Shown here: piece after piece, positions 35,608 through 49,100 of the stretch
Layout of the letters: every line of letters begins with the position of its first letter
Numbering within the stretch: the first letter of the stretch is position 1
Source: Pegea sp. RAD2-039
Lineage: Eukaryota; Chordata; Thaliacea; Salpida; Salpidae
Reading direction: 5' to 3'
Assembly: GCA_034620365.1 (NCBI GenBank)
Contig: JAQGEQ010000015.1
Coordinates: forward strand, 124,001 to 188,000
DNA length: 64,000 nt
Made by a program: the position numbers and the translations under genes
The notes under the pieces: model-generated
Seen by the model: the letters and a program-made list of their open reading frames with translations, nothing else
The model's database searches: none
What the model was told of the DNA's origin: nothing

Positions 35608-38600
35608 TCATATAATACATATTGATAGTAAAACTATATGATGACATATTCTAATATAATATAAAATACTATAAACGCTATTATTATTATAACCAGATTT
35701 ATAGCATAAAAGTATAAGAAGTTATAAAATATAAAAAACAGATGAACATTTATCAAATTCAAATCAATAATTAGCTTATCACAATTCTTTTAATGATTCA
35801 TTTTAGATGAAGTTTATTATGAACATTATATAGAAATTAATACCCAAAATTTTATAATATAGAGATGATAATAAAAAATATATTTTGAAACAAAAAACCA
35901 TCTATTGATTTGATAAGCAACAAATTTACTAGTTCATCTTTTTTTAACTAGAATAATCATTTTTATTTCTATGTACATAAAAAATAATTACTCAACAATG
36001 ATTTGTTTTTCAAAAATAAACTTAACTAAAAATGTATAACTAATTAATTTAAAATATAATATATAATTAAAAATGTCTATATTATATTATTATATTTTTA
36101 TATGAAGCTAAATATAAACAGCATTTTACAATGTTTAATCACATTTTACCAAACTAAATAATGTTTTTTAAATCATCTAAAATAACATATAACTGTAATA
36201 TAAATATTCTAAAAATGTATAATTAAAAATATTTTTTGATGTTATATATACAAGCTTTGTTACTACAATATAGGAAAATTATATAAAGTTTTGAATAACA
36301 GAAAACTGGCAAATAAGAAAAAGTTTTCTTTAGAAACATGAATAAAACGTAATGAAGAAATATAAGCGGATAAAACATATTTTATTTAATAATAATTATT
36401 ACTCATTGGACTATTTTCATTGAAATATCAAAACAAACTCATTTTACTTAGTATATAAAAAGAAACTAGTAAAAGATCTAATATAAAAAATAATATAAGA
36501 GTGATCAAAATGTGAATTATAGAAACGAAAATGTTATATAAAGAAAAATATATTTAACAAAACTTGATATAATTATATCGTACCTTATAAGCTAAACACA
36601 AGGTTAGGTTCATTAGTAGCCACAAGTAGTGCTGTAATTTACAAAACTATCATAAAAATAGTTTAGTATAAGTATATGAAATCAAGCGTCTAATTGTAAT
36701 ATTATATAAAAATATTTGATATTATTGAATTCTTTCAACACAGTTTTTATGACAATCGGGAGTTTGAAGAAAGTTAAGAATTTTTTCAATTTACTCTTAA
36801 TTATTAAAGTATTGATTTCAATATTCAAAAAAGTTATTTACATAATAAAAATTTATTTTTCTGTTGTTACAGGTTTAATCCAACAATTAATTACATTGGA
36901 TTGAAACTTCATTTAAAACTCTTATCTTTCATTTTAAAACTTCCCGGACAACAGCACTAAGCAAAGAAAAATTCTCATTAACAGTTTTTTGTTTGATAAT
37001 CGAACAAGTGTGCGAGACGTACATTAGTACATTTTAAAAATCATACTAAATGATAGGGTATATATTTTTAAGGATATCGTTTACCACTGCTGTAAATCTT
37101 TATTTACTTTATGGACCTTATGCCATTGTCAATACTTAAGAGTTTTTTTTGTAATGATAGTTTTGAAAGTCTGTTTTCCTACTTTCATTTGTAGAGTATT
37201 GTTCAGTTTGGTGCGTTTTGATTGTCACTGCCATATTTCTATACAAGCTGATTAAGTATTTTAACGAGTAAAATAAAGCAATTCATAGTATTCTGCTATG
37301 GTTAACAATCAGTACAATCTCTTTAACACTACATAAGTTAGGAGGACAAATAAAACACCATTGATCATTGTACGGATAGAAAAAACTCTTCATAACAAAA
37401 AGTGGAAATTATACCTGTAAGATAGATTTAGTAAAATCGAATTTTCTATCAAGCTTTGGTTTTGTCTGGAGCTTTATAGACCACTTTCAGAGTTTGACCA
37501 AACTAAATAAATTGAAGTTTCTACAAAATATTTTCACTAACCAAGTTACTTTTTACAAAGCAAAAGAAAATATTCGCATATAAATTAGTTGACTTTATTG
37601 CTGATGGTATTACCCACAAACAAGTTTATTCTGTAACTTGTCAAAGAGAAAAGTAAATGTTTTTTGCTCAATAGGTTTTCATTCTGATTAGTTAACTCAA
37701 TACAGAAACGATCATTTATGTATGAGTTTATAATTTCACAAGAAGAATAACAGATAAGTCAAAATTAAGAAAGATACCAAAAAAGACAGAGAAAGTAAAT
37801 ATCTTAATTTAGCATTGTATCATTTGAAGAAGCCATACTATGTTAGAGTGTTATCACACATTAACTAAAAAAACTACCTTCTGGTAAAAGATGACGTTTA
37901 CTTATTTTTGACAAAGCTTAGTAAGCAAAAGCAGTATACAAGGAATAGGGATTCAAACTCTTAATTCATTTTTATTTAATACCAACACATGAGTTTCGGT
38001 CGTTATGGAGAGCAGGGTGTGCTAAGCTACTTCTCTTCTGTTCAGATATTCACTTATACTCATAAATTTTCACTATGCCTAAAAAACATTTTATCCAAAT
38101 GATAAAACTTGAGTTTTAACGGCTTAAAATATATATTTTGTATATAGAACTATTCAGACAGATTCCTTAAGAAAATTATTGGTGATTTTTTTTACACGTA
38201 TTTGCAGTAGTTTAACTTTTGTATTAATTTTAGCTGTAAAATAGTTCCATTAAAATAATCCGCCAATTTGTTTATTAGCATTTTTGATTTTTAACTACAA
38301 CTAGTAGTTTTCGATGTATTTAATACCTTTTACTACATTAGAAGTTTTTTTTGTCAAATAGTGTTTAGTAATAGAAGATTAAAAATATGAAAAGTTGAAT
38401 ATTATCCTGATTTTTTAAAATCAGTATAAGGCCGTTTAATAATAGTTTTATAACAAATTACATTCAACTTTAAATTATTGTTTTGAAAAAATTACATTTA
38501 TCGTTTTTTGTCTTAATTTTTTAGTTTAGTATTTTAGTTTATATTAAACAATTTCTTAATAACAATGATTTCAAGCTGTTATTTGTTCTTTATTTACTTA

Positions 38601-39310
38601 TTTACTGCAATTATATTTAAGAAAAGCTCTGGCTTATTACTATATGTAGTTTTGATTATCAATATATTTTAAAATTGTTAAAAAATGTAACTATTGCACT
38701 TAATTCAAAAAATTTTTAAAGTATTGATTGCTTAAAACCCTTTAATATTTATTACACATTAAATTTAATTAAAAATTTATATATTTAAATATTAATATTA
38801 ATACATATTAATATAAATATATTTTAGATTAAGAAGATAATGAACTTTTAATAAATGTTTTATTAGTGTTAATAATTTGTGTAACTTATGAATAAAATAA
38901 CTCATATTTTTTATGTTTAGTAATAATTTTGAAAGTAGTATTCTATAACTTTGAAAAATGTATAGTTTTTAAAAATATAAACTTACAAATTTACTTTGAA
39001 CTATCATTTGTATATATATATATATATATTATATATATTTATATGTCTTATATGAACTTTATTATACATTTAAGTTCTTTTCTTAGAGTGATGATTCACT
39101 TATAATTTTCTACAACTTAACTTAATTAATTAATGGTTTTGATAAGAACTAAAGGTTTTTATTAGATACATATTTTAGAAAAATAAATGTTTTAAAATTT
39201 GAGTTACTTTGCCTAAGAATATAATCAGCAATTTAATTAATACCCATATCAATCAATCTGGGTTTTTTCATTCTGATATATAACAAAGTTTTTGTTTCAC
39301 TAAAATTTAG
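35608..39310. other. Intergenic, extremely AT-rich
   Basis: About 3.7 kb with no gene that I can support. A (TA)n microsatellite lies at about 39012-39050. The 62-codon ORF at 36716-36904 is low-complexity. Confidence 0.45.
39012..39050. repeat. (TA)n microsatellite
   Basis: A run of alternating T and A with one interruption, about 270 bp upstream of the SYF2 start. Confidence 0.85.
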
Positions 39311-39323
39311 TATAAAAAACTAA

Positions 39324-40486
39324 ATGGATTCTTCTGATTTAACAAAATCTGGTAATAATCGTTCTGCAATGATGGAAAAGTTAGCAGAGCTACGAAAAAG
39401 AAGACTAGAAGCTGTGAAAGCTAACCGAATTGAAATAGTTGAAGAAGATAGAATAAAAGATTTACCTGAAAATTGGCAAAATCGACAGGAAAGAGCTGAA
39501 TGGAAATTGAAAGATCAAAAGATGAAGAAAGAATGTGAAGAAAATGGGATTGATTATAAGAGACAAAAGTTACTTCATGTTAGTGCAATTGATGCTGATA
39601 AAGTTGAGCGTAGCAAGTTGATGAAGAAAAATACTGATCCAGGATTTTCAAGTAACTTCTTCTAGTTTTTATTTTTGTAAATAACTTTTTTATAAAGAGC
39701 TAAGTTGATTTGAAAACAAATAGTCAGATTTACATTCAGTTTAATGATGTAATTAGATTAGTTATTAATAAACTATCAGTTTTATTTAATTTCTATTATT
39801 ATTGAACTTACTAATGAAATGTATGATTCAATTTAGTGTATATGGTTATAATTAATTTCGTTTACCAAAAGATTTTTGTTAACTAAGAAACCATTTTGTT
39901 TCTATTTTTGAGTTATTATTTCCTAGTTTTTCTGCTTGAATAGTTGTTAACTTTATTTATTAAAGTATATGATAAAGACATATTTATTTTTATTTAATTT
40001 TTCTCAAGCAATTTGAAAAATCAGTTTATATAGAAGAATTGTTTTATATTTTACAATAAAAGTTCAATGAAATTTTTTGTTTTTTGATATAGAACCATAA
40101 ATTGACTCATTTGATATATTTTGGCAGCTTTTGATGAAGCTGGTACCAGGCATTACCAAAAGCTGGTGAAAAATAAGAAAATAGATATGGAGAGATATGA
40201 AAGAAAAAAGAATGAAGTTGGAGAAGAGATATTCTATGCTGGGTTGAATACACCAATAGCTGGTCGTTACAAGGACTCTCCTGAAGATATCAAGCGAATG
40301 GTGGATGATCTTGTTGAAAGAAAACTTAAAAAGAAAGATTTTAGTCGCCGAAGACCTCGAAATGACAACAAAGATGTCGACTACATCAATGATGGCAATG
40401 CAAGACATAATCAAAAGCTAGAAAAGCATTATGGGAAGTATACTACAGAAATCAAACAAAATTTAGAACGAGGTACAGCAGTATAA
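39324..40486 (+). CDS. SYF2: Pre-mRNA-splicing factor SYF2
   Basis: Two exons (39324-39651 and 40128-40486, joined in phase 1) encode 228 residues; human SYF2 has 243. The charged helical N-terminal half (MMEKLAELRKRRLEAVKANR, DLPENWQNRQERAEWKL) leads to DPGFS, where the intron falls. Across the junction GFSTFDEAGTRHYQKL aligns without gaps to human GFSDYAAAQLRQYHRL. The C-terminus holds the most conserved block: FSRRRPRNDNKDVDYINDGN followed by GKYTTEIKQNLERGTAV, the last part identical to human apart from one residue. SYF2 belongs to the Prp19/NineTeen-associated spliceosome and acts in the nucleus. Reading through the donor gives an alternative stop soon after (SNFF), a shadow of the unspliced frame. 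It converges with DRC5. An acceptor-like AATTTAG is 13 nt before the ATG. Confidence 0.95.
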
Positions 40487-41468
40487 ATATTTCTTTCTTT
40501 TCTGTGATTTCTTCTTGCAATAGAGTTTTCTATTCTTGGAAATTTATTGTAAATTTTGAAAAATTTGAAGGTTTATTTGTTTTCGATTAAATTAAAACAA
40601 CTTTTTTATAAAATGGGTTTAATCTTTGATTAAGTATTCTTAAGAAGATAAATTTGGAAATTAGTTAGTAAAAATTGTATTTGCAATTTTTTTTCTCTAA
40701 TCTTATCAACATATTCAGGGCTGTCTCTGTCAAACTATCATCTAACAATATTATTTCTATGTATACATGACAAAACTTAAATAAACCCTTATACATATTT
40801 TTTAAACGTTTCGATTATTTTTGTTTAGTTTTGTATTTTAGGGTTGATTTCAACAAATAACAGTCTACTGATTTTCAATTTATTTTCTACCCATGAAAAT
40901 TTTAAAGATTCAGTTATTCACTGTGTCTTCCTTTGTTTTTTTATCATCAATAAACATCTAGCATAAGCGTTCTCAGCCGAAGCAGGCTCCTAATCAGATA
41001 AAACTTGTCATCAATCAGTTTGATAATGGTAGTCATTAATTAATTAATTATGAAGAAGAACATGTAGACATTTTTCCGGAGTATTTAGTATAATTAGTGC
41101 TAAAACTTTATTGCTTAGTCTTAATTAAATAAGGAAGATTATTTTAGAAATGAAAAATATTTGTGTAAGATAAATGATTGTTTATCTTTTTTTTATTTCA
41201 TCTGATTTTTCCATTTTAAACTTGCAATTTATACTTTAATTATTTTATAAAAATACTCCAATAGTAATTTCAATTAAGCATCAATTTTGGATAGATAAAT
41301 TTCTTCAAAATTTTAACCTATAAAGATTTGATTAGATCGCATTTTAAGATCTGAGAAATCGTACCTTCTAAACCTATTTTAATTCTACTAACTTTGTGGA
41401 TAAGACAGAATAAAAAAATAAAATGAATTTACAGTATTAAGTTGATCACAGTAATAACAAGTTAGCAC
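40487..41468. other. Convergent intergenic region between SYF2 and DRC5
   Basis: About 980 bp separates the stop codons of the convergent SYF2 and DRC5 genes. I see only 3' UTR-like AT-rich DNA. Confidence 0.45.
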
Positions 41469-43621
41469 TTAAAGAGGCGAATGGCGTGATCCATTTTTTG
41501 ATTTTCTCGTGAGTTCTCTGTTTACTTTCAACTTCTGATTAATACAGTATTCACTTTCTTGTCCTGCTTCAGTTAGTCGAAGATCAAGATCTAGTAAGGT
41601 CTGATTTTTTTCTATTCCTTCTTGGATTTGCTTACCACCATCCTAAAGCAGTGTAAAAGTTCAAATAATGAAATGAGAAAAGAACCCTCACTTACCGGCC
41701 CAATTCGATTTCCTGAAAGATCAACTGAAATTAAGGTCAGATTTTTATGCAAAACTTGAGTAAGCACGGCAGCTGTTCTTTCAGAAAGGTCATTAGAAGC
41801 CAAACTGATTTTTTGCAAGCCACAGTTTTTTATCAAAGATCTCATAATTGCTTGGCCACCTTCATCTTCAACTCTGTAGTTGATGGGTTTTATGTTTTAA
41901 CATTTTTAAATTATACCTTTAACTAAATTGAACAGGTACTATTTTTTAGTATGTAAAAACTGGATAATTTTAAAGTTTAAAAGCTTTTCTTGATTAAAAA
42001 TGTAAGTTGTACAACAAATTTCACCTATTTAATCGCAAATCAATTTCTTTAAGCTGGTTACTTTTACTTAAAGCAAATGCCAAGGCTTTCGCTCCTTCTA
42101 CACGAATGATGTTGTTTCGAAGACAAACCTTCTCAAGATTTGGACATCTATGAAATTACACCAATTTCTAATTATTTTATAACTTTGTATTTCTAACAAT
42201 CTCTTTTAACATGCTTTTAAAGTGAATAAAATAAATTAATTAAGCAAACATTTTTATATAATTCTAAATAAAACTAACCTGTTATTAATCAGTTTCGCAA
42301 CAGCTTTAGCACCTCTATCACTAATGCAGTTATGAGAAAAATCGAGTTCCACTAAAGTAGGATGATCTAACAACTGGCGAGCTAAAATCCTTACTTTTGC
42401 ATCATCAACTTTGCTTTGATGCAAAGAAAACACTTTTAAACTTTGACATTTTCTTAAACTATTAGCAAGAGTAATGCAGTCTGATTGAGTGAATTGAAAT
42501 AGACTCCACGCAAAATTCATTCCACAATCTCTCACACAATACTGAATGTGAAGTTCTTCTAAATGTGGAAGTTTACCTAGCAGGTGCTCAAAGTTAAAAT
42601 GATCAATGAGAGAAAGTTCTGAACCAATATCACTTCCTACTTCACTAAGTTCATCTTCACCTCGTTCTGCTTTACCAGGAGGAAGTAGTTGACCAATTTC
42701 AAGTTTCTTAACATATCGTGAACATGCTTCAATTGCATTTTTTATAACGGAGAAATCTGTTTGTTCTGGGACATAATCTTCAACGACTGATTGCAAATAT
42801 TTCTCGAAATACATTCGTTTCCAATTTCCTCCATGCATCGAAACATCACAAACATTCCATTTTTCTTTACAACATCTTTTCCAGTATCCTTCATCCTCAA
42901 TAAGATGAGCTGTAACTGTTAGTGGAATTGACACACTGATGCTGTCCAAAACTTTTCCTTTATCTTTTGAGCTTAGATTTTCTAATATTGGATTTTCTTT
43001 AAAGAAAACAAAATATTTAGCTTAATCTTTATTTAAAGTTATAAATTTATATTTTACTAAAACTTATAATAGCAAAACTAATAAGATTTATATCTAACCA
43101 TTCTGGGTATATGCTTCAACTTATCGAGCTACTTAACCGAGTAACTGATTTAGACGCAAAAGATTTAAAAATAATTCAACCTTAATTACAGAAAGATATT
43201 CTATTATTATTTTTATTATCATTGAAGAGAAGATGGCCACAGATACTGCATTGGATTATTATAATGCTTTAGCTGTTACAAAGTTATTATGATACAATAT
43301 TGTAATGTCTTATTTGCTGATTATTCATGAAATATAATCATCAATAACAATTCTTAGTTATTAAACATTAAGTAGTGAAAAAAGAACACATTTTTTGATA
43401 AGTAAAAATTTGAAATCTAAAATATGTTTGTTACCTTTAAAGTTTTTTACAATATGATTAAGAGTTAAATCTTTGAGAAGTGGTACAACTGCTAAATTCC
43501 AATCATTATCTTCAGCAAGTATTCTTCTGACTGCTTTTGACTGGCGCTGAATATCTGATGTAGCATTAACTTCAGATGGAGTAAGTTTAATTAAATTTGG
43601 TCTCAAATCTGTAACAACCAT
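41469..43621 (-). CDS. DRC5: Dynein regulatory complex subunit 5 (TCTE1)
   Basis: Five exons (43435-43621, 42279-42996, 42025-42147, 41696-41873, 41469-41642) in consistent phase encode 459 residues. The N-terminal part (RRILAEDNDWNLAVVPLLKDL, ENPIL) and the middle (YWKRCCKEKWNVCDVSMHGG, NWKRMYFEKYL, QLLPPGK) follow human TCTE1 closely (RRIIAEDPEWSLAIVPLLTEL, YWLRCCMHRWPVCHVAHHGG). The C-terminal half is a ribonuclease-inhibitor-type leucine-rich repeat array: KVDDAKVRILARQLLDHPTL, ISDRGAKAVAKL, VEDEGGQAIMRSL, NDLSERTAAVLTQVL, NRIGPDGGKQI. DRC5 is part of the nexin-dynein regulatory complex of motile 9+2 axonemes and is needed for sperm motility in mammals. It is shorter than the human protein (about 501), mainly at the N-terminus. 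This implies that the organism builds motile cilia or flagella with an N-DRC. An acceptor-like TTGCAG is 43 nt upstream of the ATG. Confidence 0.95.
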
Positions 43622-43664
43622 TATTATCGATTTTTCACATACAGTAGATCACATAAAATATTTT

Positions 43665-45374
43665 CTGCAACATATAAAAAAATAGATTAAAGATAATGAA
43701 GAATTTATCTTACTCTAGCTTAATAAAACATTTTATGATAATTTCTAAAAATGTTTACAAACTATATTCATTATAAAGTTCAACAAATTAAATTTTTTAA
43801 TAAATATTATATAAATATTTGCTAATTTTTATCAATCTTTTTTTTCAAATAATACATAAAGATTGAGATGAAATTATCAAATTATTTTCTTGATTTATAT
43901 ATAAGTATACACATGTAAAAAGTGATAATTTAGAAACTATTATTCAGAAAAAATAAAATTGAAATTTTGAAACTTGGGCAAAAGTTACTTATCTAGAGTG
44001 AAATCATAAAAAAAAAACATAATAAATATGCTTTTTCATTCTATCTCAAAAATAGTATCTTTAGATATTAAATATTACTCTATTTCTGCTAAATGTTCCA
44101 AATAAATTTTGAATAGGATAAATTGAATATTAAATTTTAAACTTTATAAACACTAAATTTAATTAAAAATTAAGAAAAATAAAGTTAGACGCATTTTTTT
44201 AATTAAAACTTTTTCGTTTCAAATAAAGAAACTGTTCAATGCCTTTAAAAGCTTTTCTTGTAACTATGACACCAGCTTGAGTATTAAACGGTGATAGTGT
44301 ATAAAATGTAAAATGGAGTTAGAATATTTGTTAGACAGAAAATATAAGATTGCAGTAGTTTGGACTAAAAATTTTAAACAAATTATTTTTTTTTAAAGTG
44401 TATTCTTTCTATACTTAAAAAAGCTAAAATTAATTAGTTTTTTTAGCGCACCTAAAGAGAGTTATAATAAGTTCTAAGTAAAAAGAGAGCTTATCTTTAA
44501 CGAATGTTGAGTAAGAAACTAAAAAGGTGTACTTATTTATTAAATTAAACGCTTGGTCACATATGACAAATTATAATGCCTTTATAGCGATCAAAAAACA
44601 GTATAAACCCAGAAAAATGATGAAAAGGTCTTAAGTATGAACTCTAATTTGGAATGGATGTCTGTAATAAAGAGTTCTAGTAGTGACCAAATATCTCGAG
44701 TGTAATAAAAAATTTGATAATTTCGTATGAGTTAGGTGAACTAATTCGGAATAGATAATTTACGTGCTGAGCCTATTTTCAGTTGTGAGATATGAAGATG
44801 CTTAAGTCTCTAATAGTCGGACATTGGAAAACTTATTGTTGCTTACATACGACAGATGATGCTGGGTTGAAGCTTGATGGTTTATTTAGTGAAAAGTGGA
44901 AATATTTATTGGTAATTAACCTGAGTTGTTTAGATTGAACCCATAGGTTCTTTACAACAAATCATTTTAAAATCAAAGGTCATAGTTTCGTATTATTTGT
45001 TATTCATGAACTAATATTTCATTTTGATGGGATAATGAAATAAAAAAAAAATTTTTGATAAAATAAATTTTTTTTTAAGTTTAATGATTCTCAAGTTTAT
45101 CATTATCATAACCCTAAACCATTGCAATTCTTAAACTCATTTACACAGCTTCAGACTTAATGTAAGTGATAAAAAATAATGTATATATGATGATTTTATG
45201 AAATAATTTAAATACTACTGAAAGTCTTATGAGCTCGAAAAAATCCTGCTACTCGAAAAAAATCATTGTGTTGTTCTTGAATTTATTCTGAGCTAACACT
45301 GCAGACATAATATAGATTTATTACTGATTTCAGTTTTTTGTATGTTTTTAAGGATTCCAATTTTCTCGCAATTT
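43665..45374. other. Intergenic, AT-rich
   Basis: I see no gene. The stretch 44520-44960 is somewhat less AT-rich and may be repeat-derived, but I could not assign it. Confidence 0.4.
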
Positions 45375-45384
45375 TAGTAACACT

Positions 45385-45459
45385 ATTTATTTATTACAAT
45401 AAATGTGGAAGGTGCCTGAAAAGAGCATATTTCGGTAATACACATTCTCACAAATAATA
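45385..45459 (-). repeat. LINE 3'-tail copy 3
   Basis: On the minus strand: TTTGTGAGAATGTGTATTAC, a TGC...GCACC remnant of the hairpin, CTTCCACATTTATTGTAATAAATAAATA. It is clearly homologous to the 3' end of the LINE at 28320-28412 and has no coding sequence upstream that I recognise. Confidence 0.8.
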
Positions 45460-46009
45460 GTATTATATATGATATTGACTATTATATACAATTAGGATAC
45501 AAATATAGAAAGAAAAAATTGTAACACATGTAACCCTATAAGTCAGAACCTGACAATCAAAGTTTATCACCAATAAAAATAACAACTACTTTGATATATT
45601 TTAATTAAAGCTGTAAATTGAACTTTATTTTTGAAAAGTTGATTTTATTGACTATGACTACCTATTATTTTTTTTAACTAACTGGTAAAAAACATAAAAT
45701 ATTTGATAGTTAATAAATTTCAAGTGTAGAAATTATTTCTTTCAGTTTGGTAAAAATCTTATTTTTGATATAATAAACAGGAATGGTAAAGGAGAACAAA
45801 CACGTGATGTAATTGATTAATTCAAGTTTAATCAAATTACAACAAGATTTATGCAAATTTGTATTGTTATATTGATGCATATTACTTAGAACTTTCAAAT
45901 AACTTAATTCAAATAACCTCAACATTTCTCACCAGCATATATACTGTTTTATTGTCATCCATATTTACATTTTTATACCGTCTTTCAGTGGCTCTTTTTT
46001 GATGCATCA
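45460..46009. other. Spacer between two LINE tails
   Basis: AT-rich sequence between two minus-strand LINE 3' ends. A 71-codon minus ORF (45710-45925) has no recognisable domain. Confidence 0.4.
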
Positions 46010-46012
46010 TTT

Positions 46013-46102
46013 TTATTTATTTATTTATTTATTAAAATAAATGCGAAGGAGGGTGCCTAAAGAGAGCACATCTCACTAACAAACATTCTCACAAAGTATC
46101 AT
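46013..46102 (-). repeat. LINE 3'-tail copy 4
   Basis: On the minus strand: CTTTGTGAGAATGTTTGTTA, a GTGC...GCAC hairpin, CCCTCCTTCGCATTTATTTTAATAAATAAA and several further TAAA units. It is the best preserved tail after the parental LINE fragment. Confidence 0.85.
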
Positions 46103-49100
46103 ATTTTCTTACATCGCATGGTAATCTTTGCATTATCTTTGGACTTTCAAAATACTCTCCATATAGTGAGCTAATAATTGATAAGTTAATTATTGAAGTA
46201 TTTTATATAAACAAACAATTGAAAATTCCGACCTATAAATTTACAAGCGAAACTTCAAAAGCATACATATTCAATTTATAGTTATTTTAAAAAAGTTAGA
46301 AATTAATCATAAATCTTATCTAAGGATTTACATTGTTTACTGATTATTTAGGTTAACCAGCCTGGTCTGCAAATAAAAGCTCCTAATACTAAACTTATAC
46401 TATATTAGTTACAAGCAAACGGTATAGATTGATCATAAATCTTATTTTAAAATCAATTGTTTCGTTGTTTATATTAATCAACAGAAATATGATATTTAAT
46501 TTTTATTTGTTTTAAAACTTGGATAAATTCTTAATAATGGATATTTGGTTATAGATGTCTTTACGAGACATACAACTGAAACAAAATTTTGGTTTGAGTT
46601 TACTTATTTTAAAAAAGTAATCAAATTTCAACTTATTTTATTTATGGAGCAAAATATATCACATTTGTTTTATTTTCGCAACTCATAGCAATTAACTTCA
46701 ATCGCTTTATTATTGGAATATATATATCTACTCTTCTATTGTTCGTTATTATATCTATTTCTTGCTATTTAAAAACACTTAGTAACGCTATAAGCTTTAC
46801 GTTTTCGAATATTCGACATCTTTGTTCTTTGGTATTGAACTCATATAAATGTATGTTATCATTCATATTTAATCACTTTTAATTTGCCTAAATGCTAAGA
46901 AGTAACTATTGAGATACTTAAAAAACTTTTCTACGCGATGGTAAGTTGTTGTTTTCACAGGTCTGAAAAATTACAATAGCTTTTTGTGAACACTAATAAC
47001 AACCTTTTCATTAAATCTGCTTTTGATAACATAACATTAAATATTCTGAAGATGAGGTATTACTCGGTTTCAATAAAAATGATTTATGAATTCAGTATCA
47101 ATGCAGTTTAAGTAATTTTGTAATTTCTAGCTAAGCTCAATATAGTCAATGATGAATTATTCATCTATTTCTAAAGAACCTAAGCTTATATTTGTTCAAT
47201 TTAACTCAATAGAATATTTTGTAGTTAGCTGTTTATTTCGTTAAGCTTTATTGCTTTCTGTCTAACGAGTAAGATAAAATTCAAACAAAAGATAAAAGCT
47301 ATCAATTGAGTATGCTCAGGCTAAAAGACTTGTATAAATGGTTAAGTGTAAACAATATTTTAAAAGAAAAGTTTTTAATTCATCTTACAAACAGGTTGTT
47401 AGAAAGTTGGATAGTATGAACTAAACCTATTCAAATAGTTATTAAATAAAATTATAAAATGACTAAAAATGCTAAATACGTTTGCTCTCTGTAATTTTTA
47501 CAAAACCTTTTTAACTTATCTTTAATTTAGAAGTTCTTGAACAAATTCTATTGAGCTACTTACATTGAGTAAAAACAATTTTTGTTTACTTTATAAGAGA
47601 CGTAATTACAAAAGTTTGAAGCAGATATAGTCTTTTTTATCAGTTATTTAAGGCGATTACTTATATTTAAGACCTAAAAGTCATGTTTTAAACTTTTTTC
47701 AAATACTGCAAACATGCTACAGAACGTTGCTAGAAAACACATGAATGTTTAAAATAACATTCGTTTTCTTCATTGGTTAAATACTATCTATTGACTAATT
47801 TTGGGAATATAGAAGTTGTTTTAAAATAAACATAATATAGAAAAAGTTTTCAAATTAGGCTGTGCTGTTAAACTAGACTTTTGTTGTTGACGAGTTATCT
47901 TAGGATATAAATTGTAAAAATAGTAATAGAAATCTATTTTATTTTTTCAATGGCATTGAGTGTTGCTTAAATTAGTTTTTCATTTTCAAACAGCTGATAG
48001 ACCATAGAGCTACAGATGTTAATTTTGTATTCCAACTACATCTGCTACTTCTGATCTCGATCTAAGTAATTTCATCACTATACTTAAAATAGAATCAAAA
48101 TGTTCAAAAATAGAGCTACCAGCGAAAAGTATTCATTAAAGAATTTATTATATTAAAACCATTTTACAACTTTTAAATAATTTTTCTTACTTGCTGGTTA
48201 TTCTACAAATATTAGCTTAAATGATAACCACTCGAAATGGAAATTGTATCTATTATTTGATCAGATTTAATAAAATTTTCAATTATAGTGTATACTTTTC
48301 GAAATAGCTGACTAAAATAATTGCGTAGTAACTTAAACCATATATATGAAAAGCTAATTTCTAGAATAATTTATAACAAATGTTTTGAGATGTATATTTA
48401 GGTGTATTTTATTAATTTCAGTTTGTCACGTTTCTTGTTGGAACTTTTAATTAAATTTTATAACTAGAAAACCTCAAAAATGACTAATTGCCAATACTTG
48501 CAAATAATTTTAATGAAAAGTATCAATTCATGTGAAAGTGTAATTTATCAAAATATTCTCTATATGCTTGGCTGTAATTAGTTATAAATAAATATTAATA
48601 TATTTGTATTAGCCATTTGCTGTGTACTTAACTGTTTATTTTTATGGTTTCATGGGTTTTAATAAAAATGCTTTTTTAAAGAGCTTAATATTTTAGATAA
48701 ATCTCTTTCAGTAAGTCCATTATGTATTTTCAGCTTTTCTTACTAACAACAATAAAATTGCTATTAATGATAACAGTATGTTGTTTATTTTATCGCATTT
48801 ACAAAATTATCAAAACACATACCTAAACCAACTTTGTTAAAATCGTTTAGCTCACGATATATATAATTCAAATAAAACTCTTTAGTTAAGAGGCACTAAG
48901 CTTTTTAGCAACAATTCTTTTGAAAACATTTAACTGCCTATCTTTCATATCATAAGAAGTTGTATTTTAATTAAATTGAAAAATAGTTTAAAGATTGATA
49001 TTTTCATTAGTTTTTTATTTTCAAAATTAAATTTCCATTGATTAATTTTACAAAAAATTGTTTGCGCTTAACGCAAAGCACTTAAATAAAGAGAAGTCAG

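Noticed and set aside
39652..39665. SYF2 exon 1 reading through to its own stop as a 113-residue protein
   Set aside because: Splicing at 39651/40128 restores a gap-free match to SYF2 through its conserved C-terminus; the short form is the unspliced shadow.
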